Part shown: one piece after another, positions 6,252-13,640 of the stretch
Layout: each line of letters opens with the position of its first letter
Position numbering within the stretch: the stretch's first letter is position 1
Assembly: GCA_021818665.1 (NCBI GenBank)
Contig: JAKATQ010000017.1
Location: 1-18,997, forward strand
Source: Nanobdellota archaeon
GTDB lineage: Archaea > Nanobdellota > Nanobdellia > Parvarchaeales > Parvarchaeaceae
Length of the DNA: 18,997 bases
Direction of reading: 5' to 3'
Made by a program: the position numbers and the translations under genes
The notes under the pieces: generated by a model
The model's input: the letters and a program-made list of their open reading frames with translations, nothing else
The model's database searches: none
Told to the model about the DNA's origin: nothing

Positions 6252-6971
6252 TCAAATTTCGATTTGTATGTCTACCAAATCGAACGCTAGCACGTATAGC
6301 GTGGTGTTCCCTTGCTTCGTGCCGGATTTCGTATAGCCGGTAACCAGATAGTTGTTCGGTTCTGCATTGGATGGGCTCCCAAGCTGTATAGTGCACGTTC
6401 CTGCGGGAGTATTGTTGAAGACTTTCCAGCCAGTGAGGATCTGTTTCTTATTGTTTACGACGGTGCAGTTGGCCGTGTTCAGCGTCGTGTTTTCCGTGGG
6501 AAAGGCACTCTGTATGGACAGAGAAAAATTGCACGAACCACCACATACTGAACTAGTGTTTGTGACTATCATCGGTTCGTTGAAAGAGGCTATAGTCGAA
6601 AGCGAGGCAAAGGTAGGCGAGGCGTACGTGAAAAGTCGCGATAGTGGGAGCGCGTAATCCGTGTAGCTGTTCTCAGTATAAACGGATATAGTGTACGGCG
6701 TGTCCACTTCCTTGCCGAGCGTATTTTGGATGTATGTCTGGAAGGTCCCGCTCGGGCCCCCGTTCTGGAGGCCTACAATCTGGACTTGAGTAGTATTCAC
6801 TAGCATAAACGCCGATGTGGCCGATGCGAACGTCTCGGATATGTCAGATTGCGCAAAGAGGTTCCCGTTGAGAGTGGTGTAGTAGGAAGAAAGGGCGTAT
6901 GCGCTACCTATTATAGATAATATCAGCACCATCCCTATGACCAGGTCCATCGTGAACACCTGCGCCCTCAT
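6252..6971 (-). CDS. Pilin-like secreted glycoprotein, class III signal peptide (239 aa)
   Basis: The protein starts M-R-A-Q-V-F-T-M-D-L-V-I-G-M-V-L-I-L and then stays hydrophobic to about residue 28, the short basic leader plus N-terminal helix of archaeal prepilin-like proteins. Cleavage is plausible between Ala3 and Gln4. The exterior part is rich in Thr, Ser and Asn with about seven N-x-S/T glycosylation sequons and three cysteines. The start at 6971 is supported by an A-T-G-A overlap with the stop of the upstream gene and a good AGGAGTG site 6 nt before it; a GTG at 6980 is inside that ribosome site region. It is co-transcribed with the related gene at 6968-7498. They may form two subunits of one surface structure. 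No specific pilus family can be named. Confidence 0.75.
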   Translation of the reverse strand: MRAQVFTMDLVIGMVLILSIIGSAYALSSYYTTLNGNLFAQSDISETFASATSAFMLVNTTQVQIVGLQNGGPSGTFQTYIQNTLGKEVDTPYTISVYTENSYTDYALPLSRLFTYASPTFASLSTIASFNEPMIVTNTSSVCGGSCNFSLSIQSAFPTENTTLNTANCTVVNNKKQILTGWKVFNNTPAGTCTIQLGSPSNAEPNNYLVTGYTKSGTKQGNTTLYVLAFDLVDIQIEI

Positions 6972-7498
6972 GACAACCACTCCTTATAGATAAGTTTTAT
7001 TATGACATTTCCGGGGAACATCACTACGTATCTGGGCACGCTGACTATGTAGGAGGCACTCTGTGGCGGTTGGAATCCGGCCGTTACTGGAGTTCCATAT
7101 ACTTTTAGCGGCGTGCCGTTGAGATAGTACGTGGATATGTTAAACGAATCTGACGCCCTCAGAAGTTCTGACAGACAGCCGGTGGGCAGCGTGGTAAGGT
7201 TATAAAGTTTCTGCGGTGAGGCTTCATAACTGTTGAACATTATCCCGATGGTGCCTATCTTCGTACATTGGGCACTGGTCCAGTTTACCGGGATGCCTGG
7301 GGACCCGACAAGCGTATCGGCGCCTGATGAGACAACGCCGTTAAGATAATCCGAGATCTCCAAACTATAATAAGAAGAATACGGGTTGGCGACATCGGCC
7401 ACGGAATAAAGGAACACTATGACGGAGGTCAGCACAAGCAAGAATATAAAAAGGGCCATAAGAAGGTCTATCGTGAAGACTTGTCCTTTTTTATCCAT
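6968..7498 (-). CDS. Pilin-like secreted protein, class III signal peptide (176 aa)
   Basis: The N-terminus M-D-K-K-G-Q-V-F-T-I-D-L-L-M-A-L-F resembles that of its downstream neighbour (shared Q-V-F-T-x-D-L), and a hydrophobic helix continues to about residue 31. The K-G/Q junction fits prepilin peptidase cleavage. The exterior domain has four N-x-S/T sequons (NWT, NLT, NIS, NGT), two cysteines and a hydrophobic strand-rich C-terminus (P-R-Y-V-V-M-F-P-G-N-V-I-I-K-L-I). It is the first gene of a two-gene operon, joined to the next by a 4-bp overlap. A TATA box lies about 40 nt upstream, shared with the divergent winged-helix gene. It is probably a cell-surface or pilus-like subunit. Confidence 0.75.
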   Translation of the reverse strand: MDKKGQVFTIDLLMALFIFLLVLTSVIVFLYSVADVANPYSSYYSLEISDYLNGVVSSGADTLVGSPGIPVNWTSAQCTKIGTIGIMFNSYEASPQKLYNLTTLPTGCLSELLRASDSFNISTYYLNGTPLKVYGTPVTAGFQPPQSASYIVSVPRYVVMFPGNVIIKLIYKEWLS

Positions 7499-7533
7499 AG
7501 CTAAATATCACAAAGGTATATTAATAAGGTTTA

Positions 7534-7542
7534 ATTATAAAT
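7534..7542. promoter_or_regulatory. Shared divergent TATA element
   Basis: The A+T element reads TTTATAAT on the minus strand and TTATAAAT on the plus strand, so one site can place TBP for both directions. Plus-strand initiation about 25 nt away falls at the ATG at 7563 (leaderless). Minus-strand initiation falls near 7513, 15 nt before the ATG at 7498. The two transcription units cannot both be assembled here at full occupancy, so they may compete. Confidence 0.5.
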
Positions 7543-7562
7543 TCCGAGCGGCTTAGAGATTT

Positions 7563-8387
7563 ATGACTTCCGAGATAGACGATATATACGACGGGATAGT
7601 GCAGCTATTATCGCACGGACCTGCACTTACAGTGGATATCGCCGAAAACTTAAGAAAGGACACAGTTCAGACGTCAGCTATACTGGATTACTACGTGGGC
7701 AAGGGCGAGATAGGCAAGACCCAAAGACGTTATGGTACGTCTAACATATATTTTTTACCGCAGGACCGCGATATCGCAATTGCCAAACTATACGGCACGC
7801 TCGACGGTAACGAAAAAGCTCTAGTAAACAAGATTAAAACCACAGGAGTCGTAAGATCGTCTGACTTGGCTCCTGCCGAGCGCATTATATCGCAGTCACT
7901 TGGGGATTTCATAAAAAGAGTGTCCGCTAGAGATTCTGATACGGGAGAAAAAGTGGATTATATATATTATTACACGCTGTCACTGGACGAGGTCAAAAGA
8001 TCTATAAACGTGCTTCCGGCTGCCAAGACGTCCGTACAGGTGCGACAACATACCGCGGGGCACGGCGAGGGAATCCCTAAACAAGTCAGAAAGCCCTCTG
8101 CGAGAAGTGGAGAACTGACTCCGGAAGTAAAAAACATGCTTTTTGCGAACGGATTCAGCGGAGTGACCAGAATAGGGTCCGATGTATATTACTGTGACTA
8201 CGGCCAAAATCGGCTAAAGGTAGTAGTGGTGCTCTCCAACAAGCCCACACTGAAAAAGAAAGACCTCATAAAAGTCGCAGGATATGCATCGGCTTACAAG
8301 ACAGTGGCTTTCGTCCTCACTCACGCGTCTAAACTACCGGATTCAAAGGAATATGGAAACTCGATAAACTTTGTTAGGCTCTCATGA
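7563..8387 (+). CDS. Tandem winged-helix protein, possible transcription regulator
   Basis: This 274-residue cytoplasmic protein has a winged-helix region at about residues 6-66, with helix A-L-T-V-D-I-A-E-N-L, recognition-like helix T-S-A-I-L-D-Y-Y-V, then a G-K-T-Q-R-R-Y-G wing. A second helix-turn-helix-like region lies at about 84-140. A disordered, basic linker (150-185) leads to an alpha/beta C-terminal domain (187-274), beginning T-P-E-V-K-N-M-L-F-A-N-G-F and containing strands R-L-K-V-V-V-V-L and T-V-A-F-V-L-T. I do not recognise that domain; a degenerate nuclease-like fold is one possibility. The gene overlaps trmI in an A-T-G-A-T-G arrangement and lies divergent to the pilin-like operon. 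DNA binding is inferred from fold only, and the targets are unknown. Confidence 0.65.
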   Translation: MTSEIDDIYDGIVQLLSHGPALTVDIAENLRKDTVQTSAILDYYVGKGEIGKTQRRYGTSNIYFLPQDRDIAIAKLYGTLDGNEKALVNKIKTTGVVRSSDLAPAERIISQSLGDFIKRVSARDSDTGEKVDYIYYYTLSLDEVKRSINVLPAAKTSVQVRQHTAGHGEGIPKQVRKPSARSGELTPEVKNMLFANGFSGVTRIGSDVYYCDYGQNRLKVVVVLSNKPTLKKKDLIKVAGYASAYKTVAFVLTHASKLPDSKEYGNSINFVRLS

Positions 8388-9130
8388 TGGTAAACAAGAT
8401 ACTGATAATAGGAAAGGATTCATGCATGTTCGTAGACCCCGCAAAAGACCTAAACACAGAGTTCGGTATGCTTAAGGCGTCTGAGATGCTGGCAGCAAAG
8501 GACGGCGACGAGATACGCACTCACAAAGGAAACCGCTTCTTTGTCGTGCGGCCAACCACTCCCGATCTGATACGCAAGGTATTAAGGCTGCCGCAGATAA
8601 TAACGCTAAAAGACCTTGGGAGCATAATAGTCTATACCGGCATCGGGCCGGATAGCCGCATCCTTGAAGCTGGAACGGGTTCTGGCGTTGCTACATGCGT
8701 ACTCGGGTCGATCGCAGTAAACGGTGAGGTAGTATCATACGAGCTTAGGAAGGATTTTATAAGAGTGGCCAAGAAAAATTTCGAACTTTTTGGCCTTAAA
8801 AACGTAAAGATTATAGACGCAAACATAAAGGATGGCGTTGACGAGAAAGACTTCGATGCGGCCCTGCTTGACCTGCCGGATCCGTGGGAAGTATTAAAAG
8901 TCATCTCGAGTGCTATGAAGACAGGCGCACGTATCTGCTGCTACCTCCCATCTATAACACAAGTCGAAAGGACGATAAAAGAACTGCCCACCAAGTTAAG
9001 CGTGGAGCGACTGGTACAGAATCTAGAACTCGACTGGAAGACAGCACTAGAAAGAAATGTGTTGAGGCCAGAGAGCAGTGGCATAACACATACGGGCTTC
9101 CTTTTGTTCCTAAGAAAAGTCGAAAAATGA
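8384..9130 (+). CDS. trmI: tRNA (adenine-N1)-methyltransferase TrmI (m1A57/58)
   Basis: This 248-residue S-adenosylmethionine-dependent Rossmann enzyme methylates N1 of adenine at position 58, and in archaea also 57, in the tRNA T-loop. It has an N-terminal beta-rich domain (1-75). The methyltransferase core has motif I R-I-L-E-A-G-T-G-S-G (92-101), the acidic ribose-binding E120 in S-Y-E-L-R, and the catalytic-pocket L-D-L-P-D-P-W (162-168), which is characteristic of TrmI. The length matches archaeal TrmI (about 250). Two adjacent ATGs (8384 and 8387) overlap the stop of the winged-helix gene, so translation is coupled; the true start may be either. The bacterial and archaeal enzymes are tetramers; nothing here contradicts that. 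Confidence 0.92.
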   Translation: MMVNKILIIGKDSCMFVDPAKDLNTEFGMLKASEMLAAKDGDEIRTHKGNRFFVVRPTTPDLIRKVLRLPQIITLKDLGSIIVYTGIGPDSRILEAGTGSGVATCVLGSIAVNGEVVSYELRKDFIRVAKKNFELFGLKNVKIIDANIKDGVDEKDFDAALLDLPDPWEVLKVISSAMKTGARICCYLPSITQVERTIKELPTKLSVERLVQNLELDWKTALERNVLRPESSGITHTGFLLFLRKVEK

Positions 9131-9156
9131 CCCTCTACCGCCGATGTGGCGTATAG

Positions 9157-9166
9157 GTATAAATAA
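9157..9166 (+). promoter_or_regulatory. TATA box for the eno operon
   Basis: GTATAAATAA is centred about 25 nt before the ATG at 9187, predicting a leaderless transcript that could run through eight genes to 17073. Confidence 0.6.
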
Positions 9167-9186
9167 ACGATTTGATTAATTAAGAT

Positions 9187-10350
9187 ATGCTTATAAAAAA
9201 CCTGTCTGTGATGAAGATCTTAAACTCTAATTCGAATTTCACGGTCCAAGTAAAACTTACCAGCGAGAGAGGCGTGTTCCGTGGTTCATCGCCAGCCGGC
9301 GAAAGCAACAGCAAGTATGAAGTGGATCCATTCAAATCCGAAATAGACGACATAGTAAGCGATTTTAACGGCTTCCTGGACAGGTTGTCTAATAAGCGCA
9401 TAGACGCCATAGATGACGTGTACAAGATAGAAAAACTTCTGCCTGAAAAGTTCGTAGGCGGGCCGTCGCTCTCTTTGTCTTACGCGCTGGTATACGGTTT
9501 GAGCGCATCGCTCGGCGTAGAGCCGTACAGTCTTTTCGGTGGCAAGAACACCGTATTGCCGATATGTAAGATGCTTGGTGGAGGGCTCCACGCATCCGGC
9601 CTCGGCATGGATATACAGGAGATACTGGCCGTCACAATAGACAAAAGTGTAGGCGACAGCATAACTGGCACTCTAAAGACCTACAAAAACCTAAAGGAAA
9701 TGCTTCGAAGCGGTTCCCACGGCTATTCTGGCGGTGTAGATCCCGAAGGCGGCTTCGTAACCGGGCTTGACAATTATGAATCGTTAAAAATCGCCTCGGC
9801 GGCGGTAGATAAGACTGTGAAGGAGACTGGTCTGGACATACGACTAGGAATTGACGTTGCTGCGTCAACGTTTTGCAATGATGGGAAGTACACCTACACA
9901 AAACCAATCTACTCCAAGAAAACTTTAAACACCGGGGAGCAGGTAGATCTTGTCGTGAGGCTCGCGAAAGAGTTCAATCTTTATTATATAGAGGACCCTG
10001 TAGACCAGACAGATATAGAAGGATACGGCAAAGTGCTAAATGCAACCAAGGCGCTCGTCGTTGGCGACGATGTTACTGCGACAAAAACAGAGCGCCTGCG
10101 GCTAACTGCGTCGTCTATCAGCGCAGCCTTAGTAAAACCCAATCAGGTCGGGCTTCTCCACCAAGTAAAAGCGTTTTCTGACTTGGCGGACAAGTTCAAG
10201 CTGACGAAAGTCGTGTCCCATAGATCAGAGGAGACCAACATCCCGATGATATCTGATATAGCCATCGGGCTCGGCGCAAAGTATTTAAAAGTTGGAATCA
10301 ATAGAGGTGAGAGGGTAGAAAAGATAAACAGATTGATGGAGATAAAGTAA
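9187..10350 (+). CDS. eno: Enolase (phosphopyruvate hydratase)
   Basis: Enolase interconverts 2-phosphoglycerate and phosphoenolpyruvate in glycolysis/gluconeogenesis. At 387 residues it is shorter than the usual 410-430, but the key positions survive: loop Ser40 (P-A-G-E-S, usually S-G-A-S-T), H135 (G-G-L-H-A), E145, E187 (D-P-E-G-G-F), Mg ligands D223 (I-D-V-A-A-S), E269 (Y-I-E-D-P) and D294 (V-G-D-D), catalytic K317 (V-K-P-N-Q), H345-R346-S347, and K368 before G-I-N-R-G-E-R. Substitutions at normally strict sites (G-G-S-H to G-G-L-H, S-H-R-S-G-E-T to S-H-R-S-E-E-T) mark it as divergent, but activity is expected. It begins a long operon, and eno beside the uS2 gene is a known archaeal arrangement. 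Confidence 0.93.
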   Translation: MLIKNLSVMKILNSNSNFTVQVKLTSERGVFRGSSPAGESNSKYEVDPFKSEIDDIVSDFNGFLDRLSNKRIDAIDDVYKIEKLLPEKFVGGPSLSLSYALVYGLSASLGVEPYSLFGGKNTVLPICKMLGGGLHASGLGMDIQEILAVTIDKSVGDSITGTLKTYKNLKEMLRSGSHGYSGGVDPEGGFVTGLDNYESLKIASAAVDKTVKETGLDIRLGIDVAASTFCNDGKYTYTKPIYSKKTLNTGEQVDLVVRLAKEFNLYYIEDPVDQTDIEGYGKVLNATKALVVGDDVTATKTERLRLTASSISAALVKPNQVGLLHQVKAFSDLADKFKLTKVVSHRSEETNIPMISDIAIGLGAKYLKVGINRGERVEKINRLMEIK

Positions 10351-10352
10351 AA

Positions 10353-10952
10353 ATGGTTTTCAAGAAGATAGAAAAGATCGAAGCCTACAAACAGTACGGC
10401 ACTAGGATAGGCCTTAACGCCAACAACAAGGCTATGGAGAGATTTATCTTTAAGAGGATCGCTAACAAGTTCACCATACTGAACATAAAGCTTATAGACG
10501 AAAGAATAAAGACGGCAGCGAAGATGCTCGCCGGCTACAATCGCAAGGACATACTACTAGTATGCACATTGGACAGTGCTTACTACGCGGTATATAACTT
10601 CGCGAAGCTTATGAACATAAGCGTAAACTTCGGCCGATACCTCGCCGGTTCGCTAACAAACACGAACTATAGAAATTTTTTCGAACCGAAGATACTTATC
10701 GTAACCGACCCCGGCATGAACAAGAGAGCCATGAACGACGCAAAAAAGATAAACGTGCCCATAATAGGCATATGCAATACAGATAACAAGCTTAGTTTCG
10801 TGGACTTGGTGATACCTGGCAACAACAAGAGCGGCAACAGCATAGGCCTTATGCTCTATCTTCTTGCGGGCGAATTCGCAAACAAGTCCGAAAGGGAAAA
10901 GCTTGAGAACGTCAAGCTAGAAGATTTCTTGTCCAAGGAGCTTGAGTTCTAG
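10353..10952 (+). CDS. rpsB: Ribosomal protein uS2 (S2p)
   Basis: This 199-residue small-subunit ribosomal protein belongs to the archaeal/eukaryotic (SA-like) branch. Diagnostic stretches are G-R-Y-L-A-G-S-L-T-N (usually G-R-F-x-P-G-T-L-T-N), E-P-K-I-L-I-V-T-D-P, V-P-I-I-G-I-C-N-T-D-N and V-D-L-V-I-P-G-N-N-K-S. It binds the head-body junction of the 30S subunit. It starts 2 nt after the enolase stop, so the two are co-expressed. The N-terminus is basic (V-F-K-K-I-E-K-I-E) with no additional domain. Length is typical for archaea. Confidence 0.95.
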   Translation: MVFKKIEKIEAYKQYGTRIGLNANNKAMERFIFKRIANKFTILNIKLIDERIKTAAKMLAGYNRKDILLVCTLDSAYYAVYNFAKLMNISVNFGRYLAGSLTNTNYRNFFEPKILIVTDPGMNKRAMNDAKKINVPIIGICNTDNKLSFVDLVIPGNNKSGNSIGLMLYLLAGEFANKSEREKLENVKLEDFLSKELEF

Positions 10953-10959
10953 ACGTTCT

Positions 10960-11337
10960 ATGAGATTGTGCGAGCTGGACATAGACGGAAAGCTTATAGC
11001 TAGGGACGTAAAGTATTGCAATACATTCTTTTCCGGTCTGCTCGGTCTGATGTTCGTCGCCGACCCGGGCAATGGCGCGGTGCTTTTAAACCTGCCAGAA
11101 CCGGTAGGGATCCACATGAACTTTGTCAGATTCGAACTGAGAATAATCTGGCTGGACGTGAGATTTAAGGTAGTCGGTGAAGTACTGGCTAAACCGTGGA
11201 GGATGTATCATGGACCAGCGGGTGCTAAGCACGTTATAGAGCTCCCTGTAGGAAACCGCTCAAAGATAAAAGAAGGCGATATCGTCAAAATAAATGCCTA
11301 TGACAATAAAAATAGAAGGACTGGTAATAAGAGATAG
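10960..11337 (+). CDS. DUF192 family protein
   Basis: From the ATG at 10960 this is 125 residues. Conserved DUF192 features are the opening C-x-T-F-F-S-G-L-L-G-L-M-F stretch, a G-A-V-L-L-N-L segment, I-H-M-N-F-V-R-F-E-L-R-I-I-W-L-D in place of the common W-M-x-N-T-x-x-P-L-D-I-x-F-I-D, and a late H-V-I-E-L-P-V-G in place of Y-V-L-E-L-P-x-G. The family is a small beta-rich fold of unknown function, often exported in bacteria; no signal peptide is visible here, so this copy is probably cytoplasmic. A TTG at 10942 inside uS2 would add six residues and is less likely. The gene begins 7 nt after uS2 and overlaps the next gene by 44 nt. Confidence 0.8.
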   Translation: MRLCELDIDGKLIARDVKYCNTFFSGLLGLMFVADPGNGAVLLNLPEPVGIHMNFVRFELRIIWLDVRFKVVGEVLAKPWRMYHGPAGAKHVIELPVGNRSKIKEGDIVKINAYDNKNRRTGNKR

Positions 11338-12310
11338 GGAAGAATACCGAGACCTCGGCGCGTTCCGCACCGCTAACGGCGAGTTCCTAGTTAAAGATGG
11401 GAACTTCATACTAACGGACAGATTCAATCGAAGAGCTGTATCTGTAGGCGTGGGCAACTTCAGACTTATCCTGCCCGGGTGCTGCATCGCTTCTACTGGC
11501 GGAGCGATCGGGATAAAAAGATACCATAGAAAACCGATGCCGGCCCGTTACAGCCTTTACGCGGCGCTCTGGGCCGCTGTAAAGGACAGATCATTTTGCG
11601 ATGGCGTTCTAGTGTCAGGGGGGATAGACTCTTCGATAATAGCAGCTCTGGCTTGCAAGATAAAGCCGTCTTTAAATCTTATATCTGCAGGCTTTGAAAT
11701 GAGCGAAGACTTTGCATACGCGGAATTATTGGGACGCAAACTTGGGAAGACGGTGCAGAAAATCGTGCTTAGCGATGAAATCGTGCTGGAAACGGTGGTA
11801 AAATTGAAGGCGTTGGGCCTTGGCACTTATTCGACAATCCTCGGGGTGGTAGAATACATTTGCGCGGATTATGCAAAGCGTGCCGGCATGTCAAGCCTGA
11901 TGAGCGGACTGGGCAGTGACGAGCTTTTTTTCGGTTTCCAGAAGCATCGCAAAACTTCTCGGAACTGTTTAGCGGAGATGAGAAAAGATAGGATGGCGTA
12001 CCTTGCTGTCATAGACCTTGCACGGGTGGCCGCGATAGGCCAAGCGCTCGGTTTGTCGGTGTATTTTCCATATCTGGACGACAGAGTAGTAGACTATGCT
12101 CTAAGCATAGATATAAACAAGATAGACGATAATCTATTATATGACAAGGGGGTCTTGAGAGAAGTCGGAAAAGACTTGGGCCTAAGCACGTCCTTATCAA
12201 AACGCAGAAAACTAGCAATGCAATATGGAAGCGGTGTTATGCGGAGCCTTGAACGGTCTGCGAAGAAAGCTAAAGTGAAAAATGTAGGTGATTTTATAAA
12301 AATGGTATGA
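11294..12310 (+). CDS. Asparagine synthetase-like PP-loop ATPase lacking the glutaminase domain
   Basis: This 338-residue protein is built on the AsnB C-terminal (ATP pyrophosphatase) domain. The PP-loop is V-L-V-S-G-G-I-D-S-S (106-114). Also seen are S-G-L-G-S-D-E-L-F-F-G-F (204-215), the equivalent of S-G-x-G-A-D-E-L-F-x-G-Y, F-P-Y-L-D-D-R-V-V-D-Y-A-L (258-270) and K-L-A-M-Q-Y-G-S-G (306-314). The first 80 residues do not carry the N-terminal Cys nucleophile of the glutamine amidotransferase, so it cannot use glutamine by the standard route. It may use free ammonia or activate another carboxylate or amide substrate. Its place among translation genes makes a macromolecular substrate possible, but that is only inference. 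It starts inside DUF192 (ATG at 11294 or 11300) and overlaps rnj by A-T-G-A. Confidence 0.8.
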   Translation: MPMTIKIEGLVIRDREEYRDLGAFRTANGEFLVKDGNFILTDRFNRRAVSVGVGNFRLILPGCCIASTGGAIGIKRYHRKPMPARYSLYAALWAAVKDRSFCDGVLVSGGIDSSIIAALACKIKPSLNLISAGFEMSEDFAYAELLGRKLGKTVQKIVLSDEIVLETVVKLKALGLGTYSTILGVVEYICADYAKRAGMSSLMSGLGSDELFFGFQKHRKTSRNCLAEMRKDRMAYLAVIDLARVAAIGQALGLSVYFPYLDDRVVDYALSIDINKIDDNLLYDKGVLREVGKDLGLSTSLSKRRKLAMQYGSGVMRSLERSAKKAKVKNVGDFIKMV

Positions 12311-13638
12311 TAAAGATAGCAGCATTTGGAGGATACAGCAAGATAGGAAAAAGCATGACGATCATAGACGTCGACGGGGAGATGGTCATAACAGACATGG
12401 GTGCCGACATAGAGCGGCTCGTCGATTATGAGGATGACAAGAGCTATATTTCGCTAAAAGACACGGAGGCTCTAGCCCAGAATGGGGTGATCCCGGACGA
12501 TAGAGAGTTCTTCAGAAAGCACGGAAAAGAAGTCAAGGCGATAGTGCTGACGCACGGCCATCTAGACCATATATGGGCCGCTCCGTTTCTGGCGGCGAAA
12601 TACCACTGCCCCATAATAGCGACTCAGTTCACGACCAAGGTCTTGGAACATCTTATGAGGAATGTGAAGCAGCATAACTTAAGGATCTTGACGTTAAATC
12701 CCCGAATAAAATACCGGCTATCAAAAGACATATCTATAGAATTCGTCCACATGACACACTCAATCCCTAACACCGCTATATCCGTCGTACATACCAAATA
12801 CGGCGCTGTTATGTATGCAAACGATTGGAAACTAGACGAAACACCTACGCTCGGAAAGAGACCAGACTACGAAAGACTGGAAGAGATTAGCAAAGAGGGT
12901 ATACATTCACTGATACTAGACTCTACCAACGTCGACCAAGATGGATACACGTTCTCAGAAAGCATAGTCAGGACAATGCTGGAAGACGTCATAAAAAAGA
13001 CGCTAAGCAACAAGACCATCTTCATAACCACGTTCTCATCGCACATAGCACGCATAAAAAACATCGTAGAGATAAGCAAAAAACTAGGTAGGCAGGTAAT
13101 GATATTCGGAAGGAGTATGGAGATGTATCTTAAAGCGGCTGCAGACACGAAGATTATCGAAAAAGGAAAGTTTCCAGACGTCGCTGTAAAAAGGGATCGT
13201 ATAAACGAATTCCTAAAATACGTCAGAGACCGACCGGGAAAATACGTGATTATCTGCACCGGCCATCAAGGTGAGAAGGGCGCTTTTCTGGACAAGCTGA
13301 CGACGGGGCAATATGACTATAAGCTTGGGAGCGACGACGCCGTAATATTTTCGTCTAGAGTCATCCCGACCGCCCTCAATATAGCCAACAGAAACATGCT
13401 ACAAAAAGCTCTCGATGACCTTAACGTAAATGTGGCCGATAACATACACGTATCCGGGCATGCTTCCAGAAATGAACACAAGCTCTTGCTAAAGATGCTC
13501 CGTCCGAAACATTACATACCTTCACACGGCGGTCTTGACAAGATAAGCTCTGGCATAGAGATGGGGAAGGAACTCGGATATGAGCTAAATAAAAGTTCTC
13601 ACATTCTGCTCGACGGGCAGGAACTCGTATTCGACTAG
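12307..13638 (+). CDS. rnj: Archaeal RNase J (beta-CASP metallo-beta-lactamase exoribonuclease)
   Basis: This 443-residue enzyme degrades RNA 5' to 3', acting in mRNA turnover and possibly rRNA maturation. The metallo-beta-lactamase ligands are H83-G-H85-L-D87-H88, H151 (T-H-S-I-P-N) and D173 (A-N-D-W-K-L-D). The beta-CASP region follows (about 195-350) and includes T-F-S-S-H and C-T-G-H-Q-G-E. The last motifs are V-S-G-H385-A-S and I-P-S-H407-G-G, typical of RNase J rather than CPSF-type aCPSF1, which would carry N-terminal KH domains. There is no C-terminal extension as in bacterial RNase J. It overlaps the upstream gene by 4 bp and is followed 2 nt later by valS, placing it firmly in the operon. 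Confidence 0.93.
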   Translation: MIKIAAFGGYSKIGKSMTIIDVDGEMVITDMGADIERLVDYEDDKSYISLKDTEALAQNGVIPDDREFFRKHGKEVKAIVLTHGHLDHIWAAPFLAAKYHCPIIATQFTTKVLEHLMRNVKQHNLRILTLNPRIKYRLSKDISIEFVHMTHSIPNTAISVVHTKYGAVMYANDWKLDETPTLGKRPDYERLEEISKEGIHSLILDSTNVDQDGYTFSESIVRTMLEDVIKKTLSNKTIFITTFSSHIARIKNIVEISKKLGRQVMIFGRSMEMYLKAAADTKIIEKGKFPDVAVKRDRINEFLKYVRDRPGKYVIICTGHQGEKGAFLDKLTTGQYDYKLGSDDAVIFSSRVIPTALNIANRNMLQKALDDLNVNVADNIHVSGHASRNEHKLLLKMLRPKHYIPSHGGLDKISSGIEMGKELGYELNKSSHILLDGQELVFD

Positions 13639-13640
13639 GC

